This document shows positions 9,411-18,361 of a stretch of DNA of 64,000 bases, one piece after another. The translations under genes and the position numbers were made by a program. The notes beneath the pieces were generated by a model that worked only from the letters and a program-made list of their open reading frames with translations, was not told the origin of the DNA and searched no databases. Source of the DNA: Candidatus Nitrospira allomarina (GTDB lineage: Bacteria > Nitrospirota > Nitrospiria > Nitrospirales > UBA8639); contig NZ_CP116967.1 of the NCBI RefSeq assembly GCF_032050975.1, forward strand, positions 1,547,001 to 1,611,000, written 5' to 3'. Within the stretch, counting starts at the first letter, position 1. Each line of letters starts with the position of its first letter.

Positions 9411-10037
9411 ATGAGGGGTGTGTTGCAGCCACGGACTTTAGCCAGCGGTCTACGTCAGCTCATGATGGTGATCGGACTGTTCACCATTGTCACTGCCGGT
9501 GGTTCTCCTGTCCCAAACAAGGCGGCAGCGGAAGAAGGAGCGAAGGCTGAGACCAAGGCACCTCACGTTCTGATTAAGACGAAATTTGGAGAAATGGAAG
9601 CCGTGTTATTCCCGGACTTAGCACCCAAGCATGTTGAAAGTTTTCTCAAATTAGCCAAGTCAGGGTTTTATAATGGAACCATTTTTCATCGGGTTATTCC
9701 TGGATTTATGATTCAAGGGGGAGATCCTTTGACAAAAGATCCAGCCAATCGAAGCCGATACGGAACCGGGGGTCCCGGCTATACGGTACCAGCAGAATTT
9801 AATCGGATTATTCACGAAAAAGGCATTCTTTCCGCAGCCCGCACGGCAGATCCCAATAGCGCGGGATCGCAGTTTTTCATTATGGCGGATAAGGCTCCCC
9901 ATTTGGATGGCCAGTACACCGTGTTTGGGGAAGTCGTGAAAGGTCTTGACGTTATTGATACGATCGTGAGCCAGCCTCGTGACCTGAAAGATAATCCTCT
10001 CGAGCGAATTGAAATGACGATAGACCTGATTCAATAA
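9411..10037 (+). CDS. secreted peptidyl-prolyl isomerase, cyclophilin type
   Basis: Cyclophilin that catalyses proline isomerisation, probably in the periplasm. It has 208 residues from the ATG at 9411, behind GGAGGAGG (9399-9406). An N-terminal basic and hydrophobic segment (about 1-35) looks like a signal peptide or anchor. The cyclophilin core begins near residue 50 and contains FHRVIPGFMIQGGDP and AGSQFFIMADKAPHLDGQY. A reading frame extending back into rnc exists but is not credible. It is related to PpiA/PpiB, and the exact name is left open. Confidence 0.92.
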   Translation: MRGVLQPRTLASGLRQLMMVIGLFTIVTAGGSPVPNKAAAEEGAKAETKAPHVLIKTKFGEMEAVLFPDLAPKHVESFLKLAKSGFYNGTIFHRVIPGFMIQGGDPLTKDPANRSRYGTGGPGYTVPAEFNRIIHEKGILSAARTADPNSAGSQFFIMADKAPHLDGQYTVFGEVVKGLDVIDTIVSQPRDLKDNPLERIEMTIDLIQ

Positions 10038-10075
10038 CTCAGAGAATGGTCAGACATGTGGATGGAATTTACCGA

Positions 10076-10747
10076 TCAATTGACCGGTTCGGTGGAAGGG
10101 AGGTCAGGTGCATACTCAAATCCGCTGGGAATAATGATGCGTCCTCCCGCACCGGTTTGGCGGGCGAGTTGTTCCGCCACATCGGGATGGCGCTCCCGGA
10201 TATAGCCGAGTAATCCATGTAAAAAGCGATGGGAACGAAGCCCTGATCCGGAAAATTTTTGAATAAAGCTATGGGCTTGGTCCAACACGTTGGTGACCAG
10301 CGTGGGTTCCAAGGCCTGGCGCTCGCCGAAGACCTTAAATTCTTTTCGTAATTCTTCACCGAAGGCTGGCAATCCGGCTTCTGGTATCTGGATCAGACTG
10401 AAGCTTCGCCGAAGGCTCTGGAGGCCTTCCAGCACCTCGGCGTCTTCCGCATCACGCCGATCTTGAAAAAATCGATAGGCTAGAGCCTCAAAGACATAAA
10501 ATATTTCAGTCGCCCGTTCCCCCCCGAGATCTAGTAATTGTCGATAGAACCCTCGCCGTTCGAGTTCAAACCGGTTCCCCGCACGTTTTTGCTGATAGTC
10601 ATCATTGCTCTCGAGAAAGACGCAGGAAGTCGGGCAACTGATGTTTGTGATGCGATTAATGCCGCAACATTGGCTGCAAATCACGCCTCTAAGTGCGGGA
10701 CATGCCCGTTTGCCTTTACGTTGATGGCAATAGAGGCATTTACTCAT
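10076..10747 (-). CDS. conserved protein with an eight-cysteine N-terminal motif
   Basis: Function unknown. The 223-residue protein opens with eight cysteines in 42 residues (Cys4, 7, 16, 24, 27, 28, 38, 42), including CSQCCG and CPTSCVFL, so it probably binds zinc or an iron-sulfur cluster (inference). The pattern recalls widespread uncharacterised bacterial proteins with the same Cys spacing. The remainder looks alpha-helical and charged with no catalytic motif I recognise. Its ATG overlaps the stop of the upstream beta-propeller gene by 4 bases (ATGA), so the two are translationally coupled. Confidence 0.8.
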   Translation of the reverse strand: MSKCLYCHQRKGKRACPALRGVICSQCCGINRITNISCPTSCVFLESNDDYQQKRAGNRFELERRGFYRQLLDLGGERATEIFYVFEALAYRFFQDRRDAEDAEVLEGLQSLRRSFSLIQIPEAGLPAFGEELRKEFKVFGERQALEPTLVTNVLDQAHSFIQKFSGSGLRSHRFLHGLLGYIRERHPDVAEQLARQTGAGGRIIIPSGFEYAPDLPSTEPVN

Positions 10748-11718
10748 TCGCCGGGATCTTTCTTGAGCCAGCCCATTCCATAATCAGACCAGGATCGGGG
10801 TTTTTTGTTAGGGTTAGCATTAGAGGGACGCTCAAGACCATTAATCTCTGCACCATTCACATACAGGTAGGGAACCATGATCACATGATTGACCCGGTCG
10901 ATTCCGATTCCCGAAGGGGACAACAGAAACTCCGCAATCACCTCTTTTTTGTGATTGGCCAAAATTCTCCAGACTTTCCCTGCTGTCAAATCAGACACAT
11001 ACATGGTGCCATATTTGTCGAAATCAATACCGTCTAAATTATGGAAACTACCGGTAAACAAGGTATTGGCAAACAACTCCTGAATCGTCCCGGTTTCGTC
11101 AATCTCAAAGATTTTTCCATCTTCCCATCCGACACCGACCACATGCCCATTCCTGGGATGAATGGAAAGACCATGCGGGTGCGATAAGCCTTCATGCTGG
11201 GCAAAGACCTTCACGGTCTGATCGTGGGCGGGGTCATCAATGTGATAAATGGTATTGGAATCGGCATCAGAGACATAGAGCCCCCCGTGAGGATCCGCCA
11301 CCAGCCCGGCAAGGGATTGACTGTGAAATTGTGTGAACGGAATAGAATTGAGTGATTGTCCAGTGTTTTTGTCAAATCCTCTGACCACATCCAGATCGGC
11401 CACATAAAGGGTTGAGCCCACAATGGCCATCCCTTTCGGTGAGTTCAACGTGACCGACTTTTGCCCACCTTGGATAAAGTGGAGGTCAATCATCTTACCC
11501 TCAGTCGTCACTTTACTAATAAAACCCTTATTTTCACGTGTCCCAGGGTCTCCGTTGGCATTGGCGATGAAATAGACCTGCCCTCCATCGGCAATCATGC
11601 TTTGCGGGAATGCTAAATTCGTCACCTCTTCGGCATAGATCGTCGTCCAACAACCCAGCAGCAACAGACTGGTGAGGATCGCATTCCTGAAAGAGTCAGC
11701 AAGACAATATGGCTTCAT
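10744..11718 (-). CDS. exported beta-propeller (NHL/SMP-30-like) protein
   Basis: A 324-residue protein made of repeated short units such as GLYVSDADSNTIYHI and TMYVSDLTAGKVWRI, typical of NHL or SMP-30 type beta-propellers. Its function is unknown. The first 30 residues are a signal sequence. LLLGC could be a lipobox, and IYA before EE is an alternative cleavage site. The start at 11718 gives a proper signal peptide, while the frame's upstream extension (to 11886) does not look like protein. It is the first gene of a two-gene minus-strand operon and is divergent from folD. Confidence 0.78.
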   Translation of the reverse strand: MKPYCLADSFRNAILTSLLLLGCWTTIYAEEVTNLAFPQSMIADGGQVYFIANANGDPGTRENKGFISKVTTEGKMIDLHFIQGGQKSVTLNSPKGMAIVGSTLYVADLDVVRGFDKNTGQSLNSIPFTQFHSQSLAGLVADPHGGLYVSDADSNTIYHIDDPAHDQTVKVFAQHEGLSHPHGLSIHPRNGHVVGVGWEDGKIFEIDETGTIQELFANTLFTGSFHNLDGIDFDKYGTMYVSDLTAGKVWRILANHKKEVIAEFLLSPSGIGIDRVNHVIMVPYLYVNGAEINGLERPSNANPNKKPRSWSDYGMGWLKKDPGE

Positions 11719-11796
11719 GGAAACAACCGAACTTTCGCTGAGACGATGATGACGATCAGAGCAACAAGGGATACCTAGAGGAAAAGCTGAAGTGGC

Positions 11797-11826
11797 ATGG
11801 TAAGTGAGGATTTTGTAGGGTGTCAA
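11797..11826 (-). promoter_or_regulatory. probable promoter of the beta-propeller operon
   Basis: On the minus strand a perfect TTGACA (11826-11821) and TACCAT (11802-11797) are 18 bases apart, which predicts a start site some 70 bases before the ATG at 11718. Four of six -10 positions match. Confidence 0.45.
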
Positions 11827-11849
11827 GGAAGGATGAGGCAGCCATTTCG

Positions 11850-11879
11850 TTGACGAAGATTTTCCCTGCCTGATATCGT
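11850..11879 (+). promoter_or_regulatory. possible promoter of folD
   Basis: TTGACG (11850-11855), an 18-base spacer, then TATCGT (11874-11879), about 50 bases before the folD start. It lies back to back with the minus-strand promoter in the divergent gap. Confidence 0.4.
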
Positions 11880-11928
11880 AAATCACCTTAAATAAGTGGT
11901 TTGACCATTTTCAAGTGAAGGAGTCGAC

Positions 11929-12786
11929 GTGCCCGCACAGTTAATTGATGGCAAAGCCTTAGCTCAGGCGATTCGAGAGAGCATTGCAGAAGAGGTTCGC
12001 CTTTTTGAAAAAGATACAGGGGTTAAGCCCGGCTTAGCAGCCGTGTTAGTGGGAGACGATCCGGCCTCGGCTGTCTATGTGCGGAACAAGAAAATAGCCT
12101 GTGAAAAAGCCGGGCTCTATCCTCAGGAACATCGTCTGCCGGCGTCCACGACCCAAGAAACCTTATTGCAATTGATCCACCAGCTGAATACCGATCCTCG
12201 AATTCACGGCATCCTGGTCCAGCTCCCCCTGCCCCCCGGCATGGACAGTCAAGCGATTTTGCAAGCTGTCTCCTCCGGGAAAGACGTCGACGGGTTTCAC
12301 CCGGTCAATGTCGGACGTTTGGTTACAGGCGACCCGGTATTTGTTCCCTGTACACCGAAGGGGGTTATTCAGATGATCGAGTCGACGGGACAAGACATTG
12401 CCGGGAAGCGAGCCGTAGTGATTGGTCGGAGTAATATTGTAGGAAAACCCGTGGCCATGTTGCTTTTACATCGACATGCCACCGTCACCATCTGTCATTC
12501 ACGCACCAAAGATCTTCCCGCCGTAGTTCGTGAAGCCGACATCGTGATTGCGGCCATCGGGAAACCTCTTTTCGTCACCCCAGAGATGGTGAAACCGGGG
12601 GCGATCGTGATTGATGTGGGGATTAATCGATTAGCCGATGGAAAATTAGTCGGGGATGTGGATTTTGACCGGGTTAAAGAACGAGCGGGATGGCTCACAC
12701 CCGTTCCCGGCGGTGTTGGCCCGATGACAATTGCCATGCTGCTTCAGAATACGGTGGAATCAGCCAAACGGAAAGTCGGCACGTAA
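11929..12786 (+). CDS. folD: methylenetetrahydrofolate dehydrogenase/cyclohydrolase
   Basis: Bifunctional one-carbon enzyme converting methylene-THF to formyl-THF. It has 285 residues from a GTG at 11929 with GAAGGAG at 11917-11923. Motifs are [13 protein letters not shown] near residue 45-58 (catalytic Lys), GILVQLPLP, and the C-terminal [10 protein letters not shown] signature. It is followed by panB, which uses methylene-THF, so the two share a cofactor pool. Confidence 0.97.
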   Translation: MPAQLIDGKALAQAIRESIAEEVRLFEKDTGVKPGLAAVLVGDDPASAVYVRNKKIACEKAGLYPQEHRLPASTTQETLLQLIHQLNTDPRIHGILVQLPLPPGMDSQAILQAVSSGKDVDGFHPVNVGRLVTGDPVFVPCTPKGVIQMIESTGQDIAGKRAVVIGRSNIVGKPVAMLLLHRHATVTICHSRTKDLPAVVREADIVIAAIGKPLFVTPEMVKPGAIVIDVGINRLADGKLVGDVDFDRVKERAGWLTPVPGGVGPMTIAMLLQNTVESAKRKVGT

Positions 12787-12814
12787 CCCTCAGGTCACAC
12801 AAAAGTTGGCGCAC

Positions 12815-13603
12815 ATGACGATTCCTGAATTTACACAACATAAGAAACAGGGCAAAAAGTTAACGGTCGTGACCGCCTACGATGCGCTATTCACGCAGAT
12901 TGTGGAGCAGGCCGGGCTGGACGTCATTCTCGTGGGCGATTCTCTCGGAATGGTCGTGCAAGGCAAGTCCAGTACCTTATCGGTGACCATGGAAGACATG
13001 CTCTATCACACGCGATTGGTGGCCCAGGCCGCCAAACGGGCTATGGTGATTGGAGATATGCCGTTTATGTCCTACCAGCCCAGCGTGGAAGATGCGGTGC
13101 GGAATGCGGGGCGCTTTCTGCAAGCGGGGGCCGCCGCCGTGAAACTTGAAGGGGGAATATCAGTGATTGATCGGGTAGAGGCCATGACACGTTTTGGCAT
13201 TCCCGTCATGGGTCACGTGGGTATGACACCACAGTCAGTTAATCAATCCGGCGGGTATTCGGTTAAGGGGAAGGCCCAGGCTGAGGCCGAAATTATTGTG
13301 AATGATGCCAAGGCACTTGAGGCCGCTGGGGCATTTGCCGTGGTCCTGGAATGCATGCCGACCGAACTGGCACAACGCATCACTGAAGCCCTTTCAATAC
13401 CGACCATTGGTATTGGCGCCGGGCATGGGTGTGACGGGCAAGTGTTGGTGCTTTACGACCTGTTAGGACTCTTCGATGACTTTGTTCCGAAATTTGTCAA
13501 ACCCTATGCACATCTGAAGGCGGATGCCTTGCAGGCGCTCCGGCGGTATAAAGAAGAAGTTGAATGCGGAAAATTCCCCACCGATGCTGAAAGTTATCAT
13601 TAA
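12815..13603 (+). CDS. panB: ketopantoate hydroxymethyltransferase
   Basis: Transfers a one-carbon unit from methylene-THF to ketoisovalerate in pantothenate (CoA and ACP arm) synthesis. It has 262 residues, the usual size. Motifs are VTAYDALFT, LVGDSLGMVVQG, KLEGG and GHVGMTPQSVN. The ATG at 12815 gives the standard start MTIPEF. A TTG nine bases upstream (12806) is an alternative. No strong Shine-Dalgarno is seen. It sits 28 bases after folD and ends before a hairpin. Confidence 0.96.
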   Translation: MTIPEFTQHKKQGKKLTVVTAYDALFTQIVEQAGLDVILVGDSLGMVVQGKSSTLSVTMEDMLYHTRLVAQAAKRAMVIGDMPFMSYQPSVEDAVRNAGRFLQAGAAAVKLEGGISVIDRVEAMTRFGIPVMGHVGMTPQSVNQSGGYSVKGKAQAEAEIIVNDAKALEAAGAFAVVLECMPTELAQRITEALSIPTIGIGAGHGCDGQVLVLYDLLGLFDDFVPKFVKPYAHLKADALQALRRYKEEVECGKFPTDAESYH

Positions 13604-13660
13604 AAAAATTTCACACCTTACATCCCTCAATATCAGACAGACCGTATTGTACACTCTGTC

Positions 13661-13686
13661 CATCTTCTGAGATTACTCAGAAGGTG
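13661..13686 (+). terminator. hairpin terminator candidate after panB
   Basis: CATCTTCTGAG (13661-13671) and CTCAGAAGGTG (13676-13686) form an 11-base-pair stem with one G-U pair and an ATTA loop. Only a short TTT follows, so termination may be partial. It separates folD-panB from the methyltransferase gene. Confidence 0.5.
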
Positions 13687-13738
13687 TTTGAATTCATCCC
13701 CTTCTTGAAATCAATGATCCATCTGTTGGCCTCAACAA

Positions 13739-14836
13739 GTGGCCATAAATCAAAGGGTGAATCCTTTTTACCTACGGAGTCAAACCCAGGCCCCTACAGC
13801 GGGGCTGTCGGGTTTTCCGTTGCAGTTTGCGGACAGCCGCTTCATTATTGATTCCCAACGGATGGTGAATGTGTTCATGAAAAAAATATTCAAACAGTAT
13901 GCCCTAAAGATGGTGAAGGATTTTTCAGCCAGGCTCTCATTGTCTGTGAGTAGAAATTCGACCGAGGGCTATATGCTGGGGTATGCCAAAGAGATTATGC
14001 GTGCATTGGAAAATGACTACGGAGTGACGACTCGCCGGGATGTCATCACTGGTCTTCGACGACTCAGTCTCGATGAATTCGGATTGGTATTGCTATCTAT
14101 GCCCGATCCTGAGTACCCCAAGCTTTCACGACTTCTTCCTGCCATGGCGAGTGACGAGGTTCAGCGAGGCTGGACGGGAAACCATGGCTTGGCACTTCTC
14201 AAGGAGACTACGGCGTTCGTGCGTGCGTTGAATTACAATTATGCGCGCGTGACCGGGCGGTCTCTGGATAATGCCACCGTTTTGGATTTTGGGTGTGGCT
14301 ATGGCCGTATCGCCCAGTTGCTGTATTATTTCACAGTCGAGGACAAAGTATTCGGGGTCGACCCCCGGGAACAGTCTATAGAGCTATGCCGGGAGTCGAG
14401 GCTCGGTACAAACTTTATGGTATCGGATTACCTCCCTGTATCCTTGCCGGTCGGGGGAGTGAAGTTTGATCTCATCTATGCGTTCTCCGTGTTCACCCAC
14501 CTGTCCCGCAGGGCCATGACGACGTCGTTGCACACATTAAGGCAGCACATTGCGGATGATGGTCTGTTGGCCATGACCATCCGTCCGGTCGAATACTGGG
14601 AGCAGGCCCCTCATGCGTCTCAGGATCAGAAAGATGCCCTTGCCGTCCGACACCGACAGGAGGGCTTCGCCTTCAATCCTCACAACTGGGCGCCGATCGA
14701 CGGTGACGTCACATACGGGGATTCCTCAATGACTTTGGACTGGATTACGACCACCTTTCCCGATTGGACAGTCAAGGCGACCGATCGTTGTTTGAATGAC
14801 CCCCTTCAACGATATGTATTTCTGGTGCCGCGCTGA
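13739..14836 (+). CDS. class I SAM-dependent methyltransferase
   Basis: Probable methyltransferase of unknown substrate. Motif I VLDFGCGYGR is at residues 181-190 of the longest form, followed by FGVDP (acidic loop) and FDLIYAFSVFTHLS, typical of class I Rossmann methyltransferases. The C-terminal part contains a second region (PHNWAPIDGDVTYGD) I cannot place. Start uncertain: the GTG at 13739 gives 365 residues, while ATGs at 13862 or 13877 would shorten it by about 41-46, and none has a clear ribosome-binding site. It stands alone between a terminator-like hairpin and the promoter of pheA, with no functional link to its neighbours. It could be an acquired gene. Confidence 0.8.
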   Translation: MAINQRVNPFYLRSQTQAPTAGLSGFPLQFADSRFIIDSQRMVNVFMKKIFKQYALKMVKDFSARLSLSVSRNSTEGYMLGYAKEIMRALENDYGVTTRRDVITGLRRLSLDEFGLVLLSMPDPEYPKLSRLLPAMASDEVQRGWTGNHGLALLKETTAFVRALNYNYARVTGRSLDNATVLDFGCGYGRIAQLLYYFTVEDKVFGVDPREQSIELCRESRLGTNFMVSDYLPVSLPVGGVKFDLIYAFSVFTHLSRRAMTTSLHTLRQHIADDGLLAMTIRPVEYWEQAPHASQDQKDALAVRHRQEGFAFNPHNWAPIDGDVTYGDSSMTLDWITTTFPDWTVKATDRCLNDPLQRYVFLVPR

Positions 14837-14920
14837 CCGGGAAAGACCCAGCGTTGGTGGTCTAAAAATGTAACCCTATTTATGGAGGAAAGTCGCAACC
14901 TGACAGGGGGAAACGCTTGC

Positions 14921-14949
14921 TTGCCACAGCAGGGTATTCCTAGTATGCT
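14921..14949 (+). promoter_or_regulatory. probable promoter of the aromatic supraoperon
   Basis: TTGCCA (14921-14926), exactly 17 bases, then TATGCT (14944-14949). It lies 34 bases before pheA, the first gene of a long same-strand run. Nothing else is visible in the 146-base gap. Confidence 0.5.
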
Positions 14950-14982
14950 CCTGCATAAATTGCAGATTTTTCAGGATAAAGG

Positions 14983-16074
14983 ATGAGTCTCATGGAGCTT
15001 CCAGAGGATATGCAACAATGCCGTCAAGAGATCGACCGGCTTGATGACGACATTCTCAACATATTGAATGAGCGATCCCAATACGTCATTAAAATTGGGC
15101 ATTTGAAAAAACAACAGGATTCGGCTGCCCATCTTCACACGCCTGGTCGGGAAGTCGCGATCGTGGAACGGTTGATGCGCAAGAATCCTGGGCCGTTTCC
15201 TAGTGAAGCGCTGCGTCATGTCTACCGGGAAATTATGTCGGCCTCCCTTTCTCTCGAGGGAACTCAAACGGTCGCGTATCTAGGGCCACCTGCCACGTTT
15301 ACGCATCTGGCTGCCATGCGGAAGTTCGGGGGATCGGCCGACTATGTGTCGGTCAATAGCATTAAGGATGTGTTTGATGAAGTGGAACGGGGACGTATGC
15401 GGTTTGGCGTGGTTCCCATAGAAAATTCAACGGAAGGGGTGGTCAACCATACGTTAGATTTGTTCGTGGACTCACCCTTGTTGATTTATGGTGAAGTGAT
15501 GCTGGAAGTGTCTCATCACTTTCTTTCGAAAGCGGAAAAATTAGAAGAAGTTAAGACGGTCTATTCTCATCCGCATGCCCTTGCCCAATGCCGAAACTGG
15601 CTGGAAACCAATTTGCCTTCTGTGAATTTTGCGGAAGAGCCCAGTACGGCTCGGGCTGCTGAGCGGTGCGTGAGTGATTCAACAGCAGGGGCCATTGCCT
15701 CCGAATTAGCTGCCCAGCTGTATGGGTTGAATATTCTGCGATCACGAATTGAAGATAACATTAATAATTTCACCAGGTTTCTCATTTTATCCCAAAAGGG
15801 AGCTGAACCAACCGGTCGTGATAAAACCTCGATCATTGTCTCAGCAAAGGACCGGGTTGGAGCTTTGTATGACCTGATCCGCCCGTTTTCATCGCACGGC
15901 ATTAGTATGACCAAAATTGAATCACGGCCTACCCGACGAAAAGTCTGGGAATATTTGTTTTATATGGATTTGGAGGGACATCAGGACGATGATCGCCTGA
16001 AGAAAGCCCTGGAGGAAGTCAGGTCTCGTTGTTTGATGATGAAGGTTCTGGGTTCGTATTCTTCTCATCAGTAG
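14983..16074 (+). CDS. pheA: chorismate mutase/prephenate dehydratase (P-protein)
   Basis: Makes phenylpyruvate from chorismate in phenylalanine synthesis. It has 363 residues. A chorismate mutase domain (about 1-85: CRQEIDRLDDDILNILNER, then the conserved arginines and KIGHLKKQ) is followed by a prephenate dehydratase domain beginning VAYLGPPATFTH and containing GVVPIENSTEGVV. A C-terminal ACT domain carries KIESRPTRRKVWEY, the phenylalanine-sensing ESRP motif, so feedback inhibition is likely. It heads the aromatic gene run. Confidence 0.96.
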   Translation: MSLMELPEDMQQCRQEIDRLDDDILNILNERSQYVIKIGHLKKQQDSAAHLHTPGREVAIVERLMRKNPGPFPSEALRHVYREIMSASLSLEGTQTVAYLGPPATFTHLAAMRKFGGSADYVSVNSIKDVFDEVERGRMRFGVVPIENSTEGVVNHTLDLFVDSPLLIYGEVMLEVSHHFLSKAEKLEEVKTVYSHPHALAQCRNWLETNLPSVNFAEEPSTARAAERCVSDSTAGAIASELAAQLYGLNILRSRIEDNINNFTRFLILSQKGAEPTGRDKTSIIVSAKDRVGALYDLIRPFSSHGISMTKIESRPTRRKVWEYLFYMDLEGHQDDDRLKKALEEVRSRCLMMKVLGSYSSHQ

Positions 16075-16202
16075 AGTCTGGCCCAACCTGTAGCCCTTGA
16101 ATGGTGGGAATCCGGAAGGGGCTGGCGAAAAGGATCGTCTCAAGTAGATATAGAATTTTTCTAATTTTTTCCGCATGTGTACAAAAGAAAGAATGTAAGC
16201 CC

Positions 16203-17288
16203 ATGCCATTGCGTGTTCATCCCACAATCGCCTCGTTAACCCCATATTCTCCAGGGAAACCTTTGGACGAATTGGAGCGGGAACTAGGAATAACTCAGGC
16301 AATTAAACTGGCCTCAAATGAAAATCCTTGGGGTCCTTCGCCGAATGCGCTACAGGTTTTAGCGGGTGCAGCCGCGTCGCTACACCGGTATCCGGATGGC
16401 GGGGCTCACTACCTTCGGCAAGCGTTAGCCGAGCGGTGGAAGGTTTCCGATGATCAGGTTCTGGTGGGCAATGGGTCAGATGAAATCATTAGTCTCTTAG
16501 TTCGCGCGTTTCTCTCTCCTGGTGATGAAGCGGTAATGGCCGATCTGACGTTTGTCATGTACAGGCTCTCTGTGTTGGGAGGGCATGGTGTGCCGGTAGA
16601 AGTGCCCTTGAAAAATTGGGTCCATGATATAGCGGCCATGGTTGACGCGGTCACCGACCGCACGCGGCTCTTTTTTCTCTGCAATCCGAATAATCCTACG
16701 GGCACCATGCTGACGGCACGGGAGATCGATGGCTTTCTCTCCCGACTTCCCGATCATGTGGTCGTCGTATTTGATGAGGCGTATTATGAATACGTGCGAC
16801 ATCCCGATTTTCCTGACAGCTTGCAATATGTTCGTGACGGGCGGCCGGTTGTGGTACTACGGACATTTTCAAAAATATATGGATTGGCAGGGTTGCGAGT
16901 GGGTTATGGGTGTACGACCAAAGAAATCGCCGGATATGTGAATCGTGTTCGTCCCCCTTTCAACGTGAATAGCTTGGCTCAAGAAGCCGCACGAGCAGCC
17001 CTTTCGGATGACGATCATGTGGCCAAAAGCCGGGCTATGAATGAAGCCGAAATGACGTTTCTGCAAGAGAGGCTGATCACCATGGGCTTAGAGCCCGTTC
17101 CCAGTCAAGCCAACTTTTTGTATTTCAATGTAGGGATTGATGGAAGACGTGCGTTTGATGCCTTGCTTCGGGAAGGCGTCATTGTTCGGCATATCCGTGG
17201 GCCAATGCTCCGAGTGACGATTGGGCAACCGACCGAAAATCGGCGCTTTCTTGAATCGTTAACTCGAGTGCTCTCCACTCTGTCCTAG
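16203..17288 (+). CDS. hisC: histidinol-phosphate/aromatic aminotransferase
   Basis: PLP-dependent class I/II aminotransferase of the HisC family, 361 residues. Visible are SNENPWGPSP near the N-terminus, NPNNPTG, and FSKIYGLAGLRVGY, which contains the PLP lysine. Lying between pheA and the DAHP synthase and tyrA genes, it may act mainly on phenylpyruvate and hydroxyphenylpyruvate, or serve both histidine and aromatic pathways (inference). The start is set at the ATG at 16203, where homology begins. The upstream extension to 16101 is unlikely. Confidence 0.92.
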   Translation: MPLRVHPTIASLTPYSPGKPLDELERELGITQAIKLASNENPWGPSPNALQVLAGAAASLHRYPDGGAHYLRQALAERWKVSDDQVLVGNGSDEIISLLVRAFLSPGDEAVMADLTFVMYRLSVLGGHGVPVEVPLKNWVHDIAAMVDAVTDRTRLFFLCNPNNPTGTMLTAREIDGFLSRLPDHVVVVFDEAYYEYVRHPDFPDSLQYVRDGRPVVVLRTFSKIYGLAGLRVGYGCTTKEIAGYVNRVRPPFNVNSLAQEAARAALSDDDHVAKSRAMNEAEMTFLQERLITMGLEPVPSQANFLYFNVGIDGRRAFDALLREGVIVRHIRGPMLRVTIGQPTENRRFLESLTRVLSTLS

Positions 17289-17310
17289 CGCAAGGATTCT
17301 GATTCATTTA

Positions 17311-18324
17311 ATGGTTATCGTCTTAAAACCCGAAGCCACAGAGCAGAATGTTGATCACTTAATTGATCGTCTTCGTTCGTTAGGGATGGTCACTCAAATC
17401 ACGAAGGGGAAAGAACGGACCATTGTAGCAGTGCTTGGCGATGACCGGGTGCTGCAAGGACAACCCTTGAGCGTGTTTCCCGGTGTGGAAAGTGTGACTC
17501 CGATTCTAGCTCCCTGGAAGTTAGTGAGCCGTGAATTTCAAAAACACGATTCCGTCATCGACGTGGCCGGCGTGAAAGTTGGGGGAAGTCGGATCGTGAT
17601 TATGGCCGGTCCTTGCGCAGTGGAGAAATTAGAAATTACGGTGGGCATTGCCCAAGAAGTGGCTAGAGCCGGTGCCACCATTTTGCGTGGCGGCGCGTAT
17701 AAGCCTCGTACATCGCCCTATTCCTTTCAGGGGTTGGGACAGGAAGGATTGGAGTTTTTGGCTGAGGCCAGGAGACAAACAGGCCTTCCGGTAGTAAGTG
17801 AAATTTTGGATGCTCGTGATCTCGGACATTTTTTGGAAAAAGCGGATGTGATCCAAGTTGGCGCCCGCAATATGCAAAATTTTGAACTGTTAAAAGAGGT
17901 TGGGGCCTATGACAAACCCGTTTTATTGAAACGTGGGCTGTCGGCCACGATTAAAGAGTTACTCTTATCCGCGGAATATATTATGTCCCGTGGCAATCGG
18001 AATGTCATGCTGTGTGAAAGGGGAATTCGCACCTTTGAGCCTCAGTATCGCAATACGCTCGACTTAAGTGCGGTGCCCACCCTGAAAGAAATGACGCATT
18101 TGCCTGTTATTGTTGATCCAAGCCACGCAACCGGGAATTGGAAGCTTGTGGCCCCTTTGGCCAAAGCCGCAATTGCGGCTGGAGCTGACGGCTTGTTGAT
18201 TGAAGTCCATTCTAATCCTGAATGTGCCTTGTGCGACGGAGAGGAATCGCTGAAGCCCAGCCGGTTTACCCAACTCATGAATGATTTACAAAAGGTGGCG
18301 CAGGCTGTCGGCCGGGAACTTTGA
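17311..18324 (+). CDS. aroF: DAHP synthase, type I-beta with N-terminal regulatory domain
   Basis: First enzyme of the shikimate pathway (PEP plus erythrose-4-phosphate). It has 337 residues. The first ~80 residues ([21 protein letters not shown] onwards) match the ferredoxin-like regulatory domain known from Thermotoga-type enzymes. The barrel then shows [29 protein letters not shown] and DPSHATG. The ferredoxin-like domain suggests feedback control by tyrosine or phenylalanine (family knowledge). Its ATG lies 22 bases after hisC. Confidence 0.95.
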   Translation: MVIVLKPEATEQNVDHLIDRLRSLGMVTQITKGKERTIVAVLGDDRVLQGQPLSVFPGVESVTPILAPWKLVSREFQKHDSVIDVAGVKVGGSRIVIMAGPCAVEKLEITVGIAQEVARAGATILRGGAYKPRTSPYSFQGLGQEGLEFLAEARRQTGLPVVSEILDARDLGHFLEKADVIQVGARNMQNFELLKEVGAYDKPVLLKRGLSATIKELLLSAEYIMSRGNRNVMLCERGIRTFEPQYRNTLDLSAVPTLKEMTHLPVIVDPSHATGNWKLVAPLAKAAIAAGADGLLIEVHSNPECALCDGEESLKPSRFTQLMNDLQKVAQAVGREL

Positions 18325-18361
18325 TTGTTCTCTAGTGATTCCGACACTTTTGCCTTGCATC

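Noticed and set aside
11719-11886. A longer form of the beta-propeller gene with a different N-terminus
   Set aside because: The extension would place the signal sequence in the middle of the protein, and the predicted promoter lies inside it.
16101-16202. An N-terminal extension of the hisC gene
   Set aside because: The residues are not HisC-like, and the family start fits the ATG at 16203.
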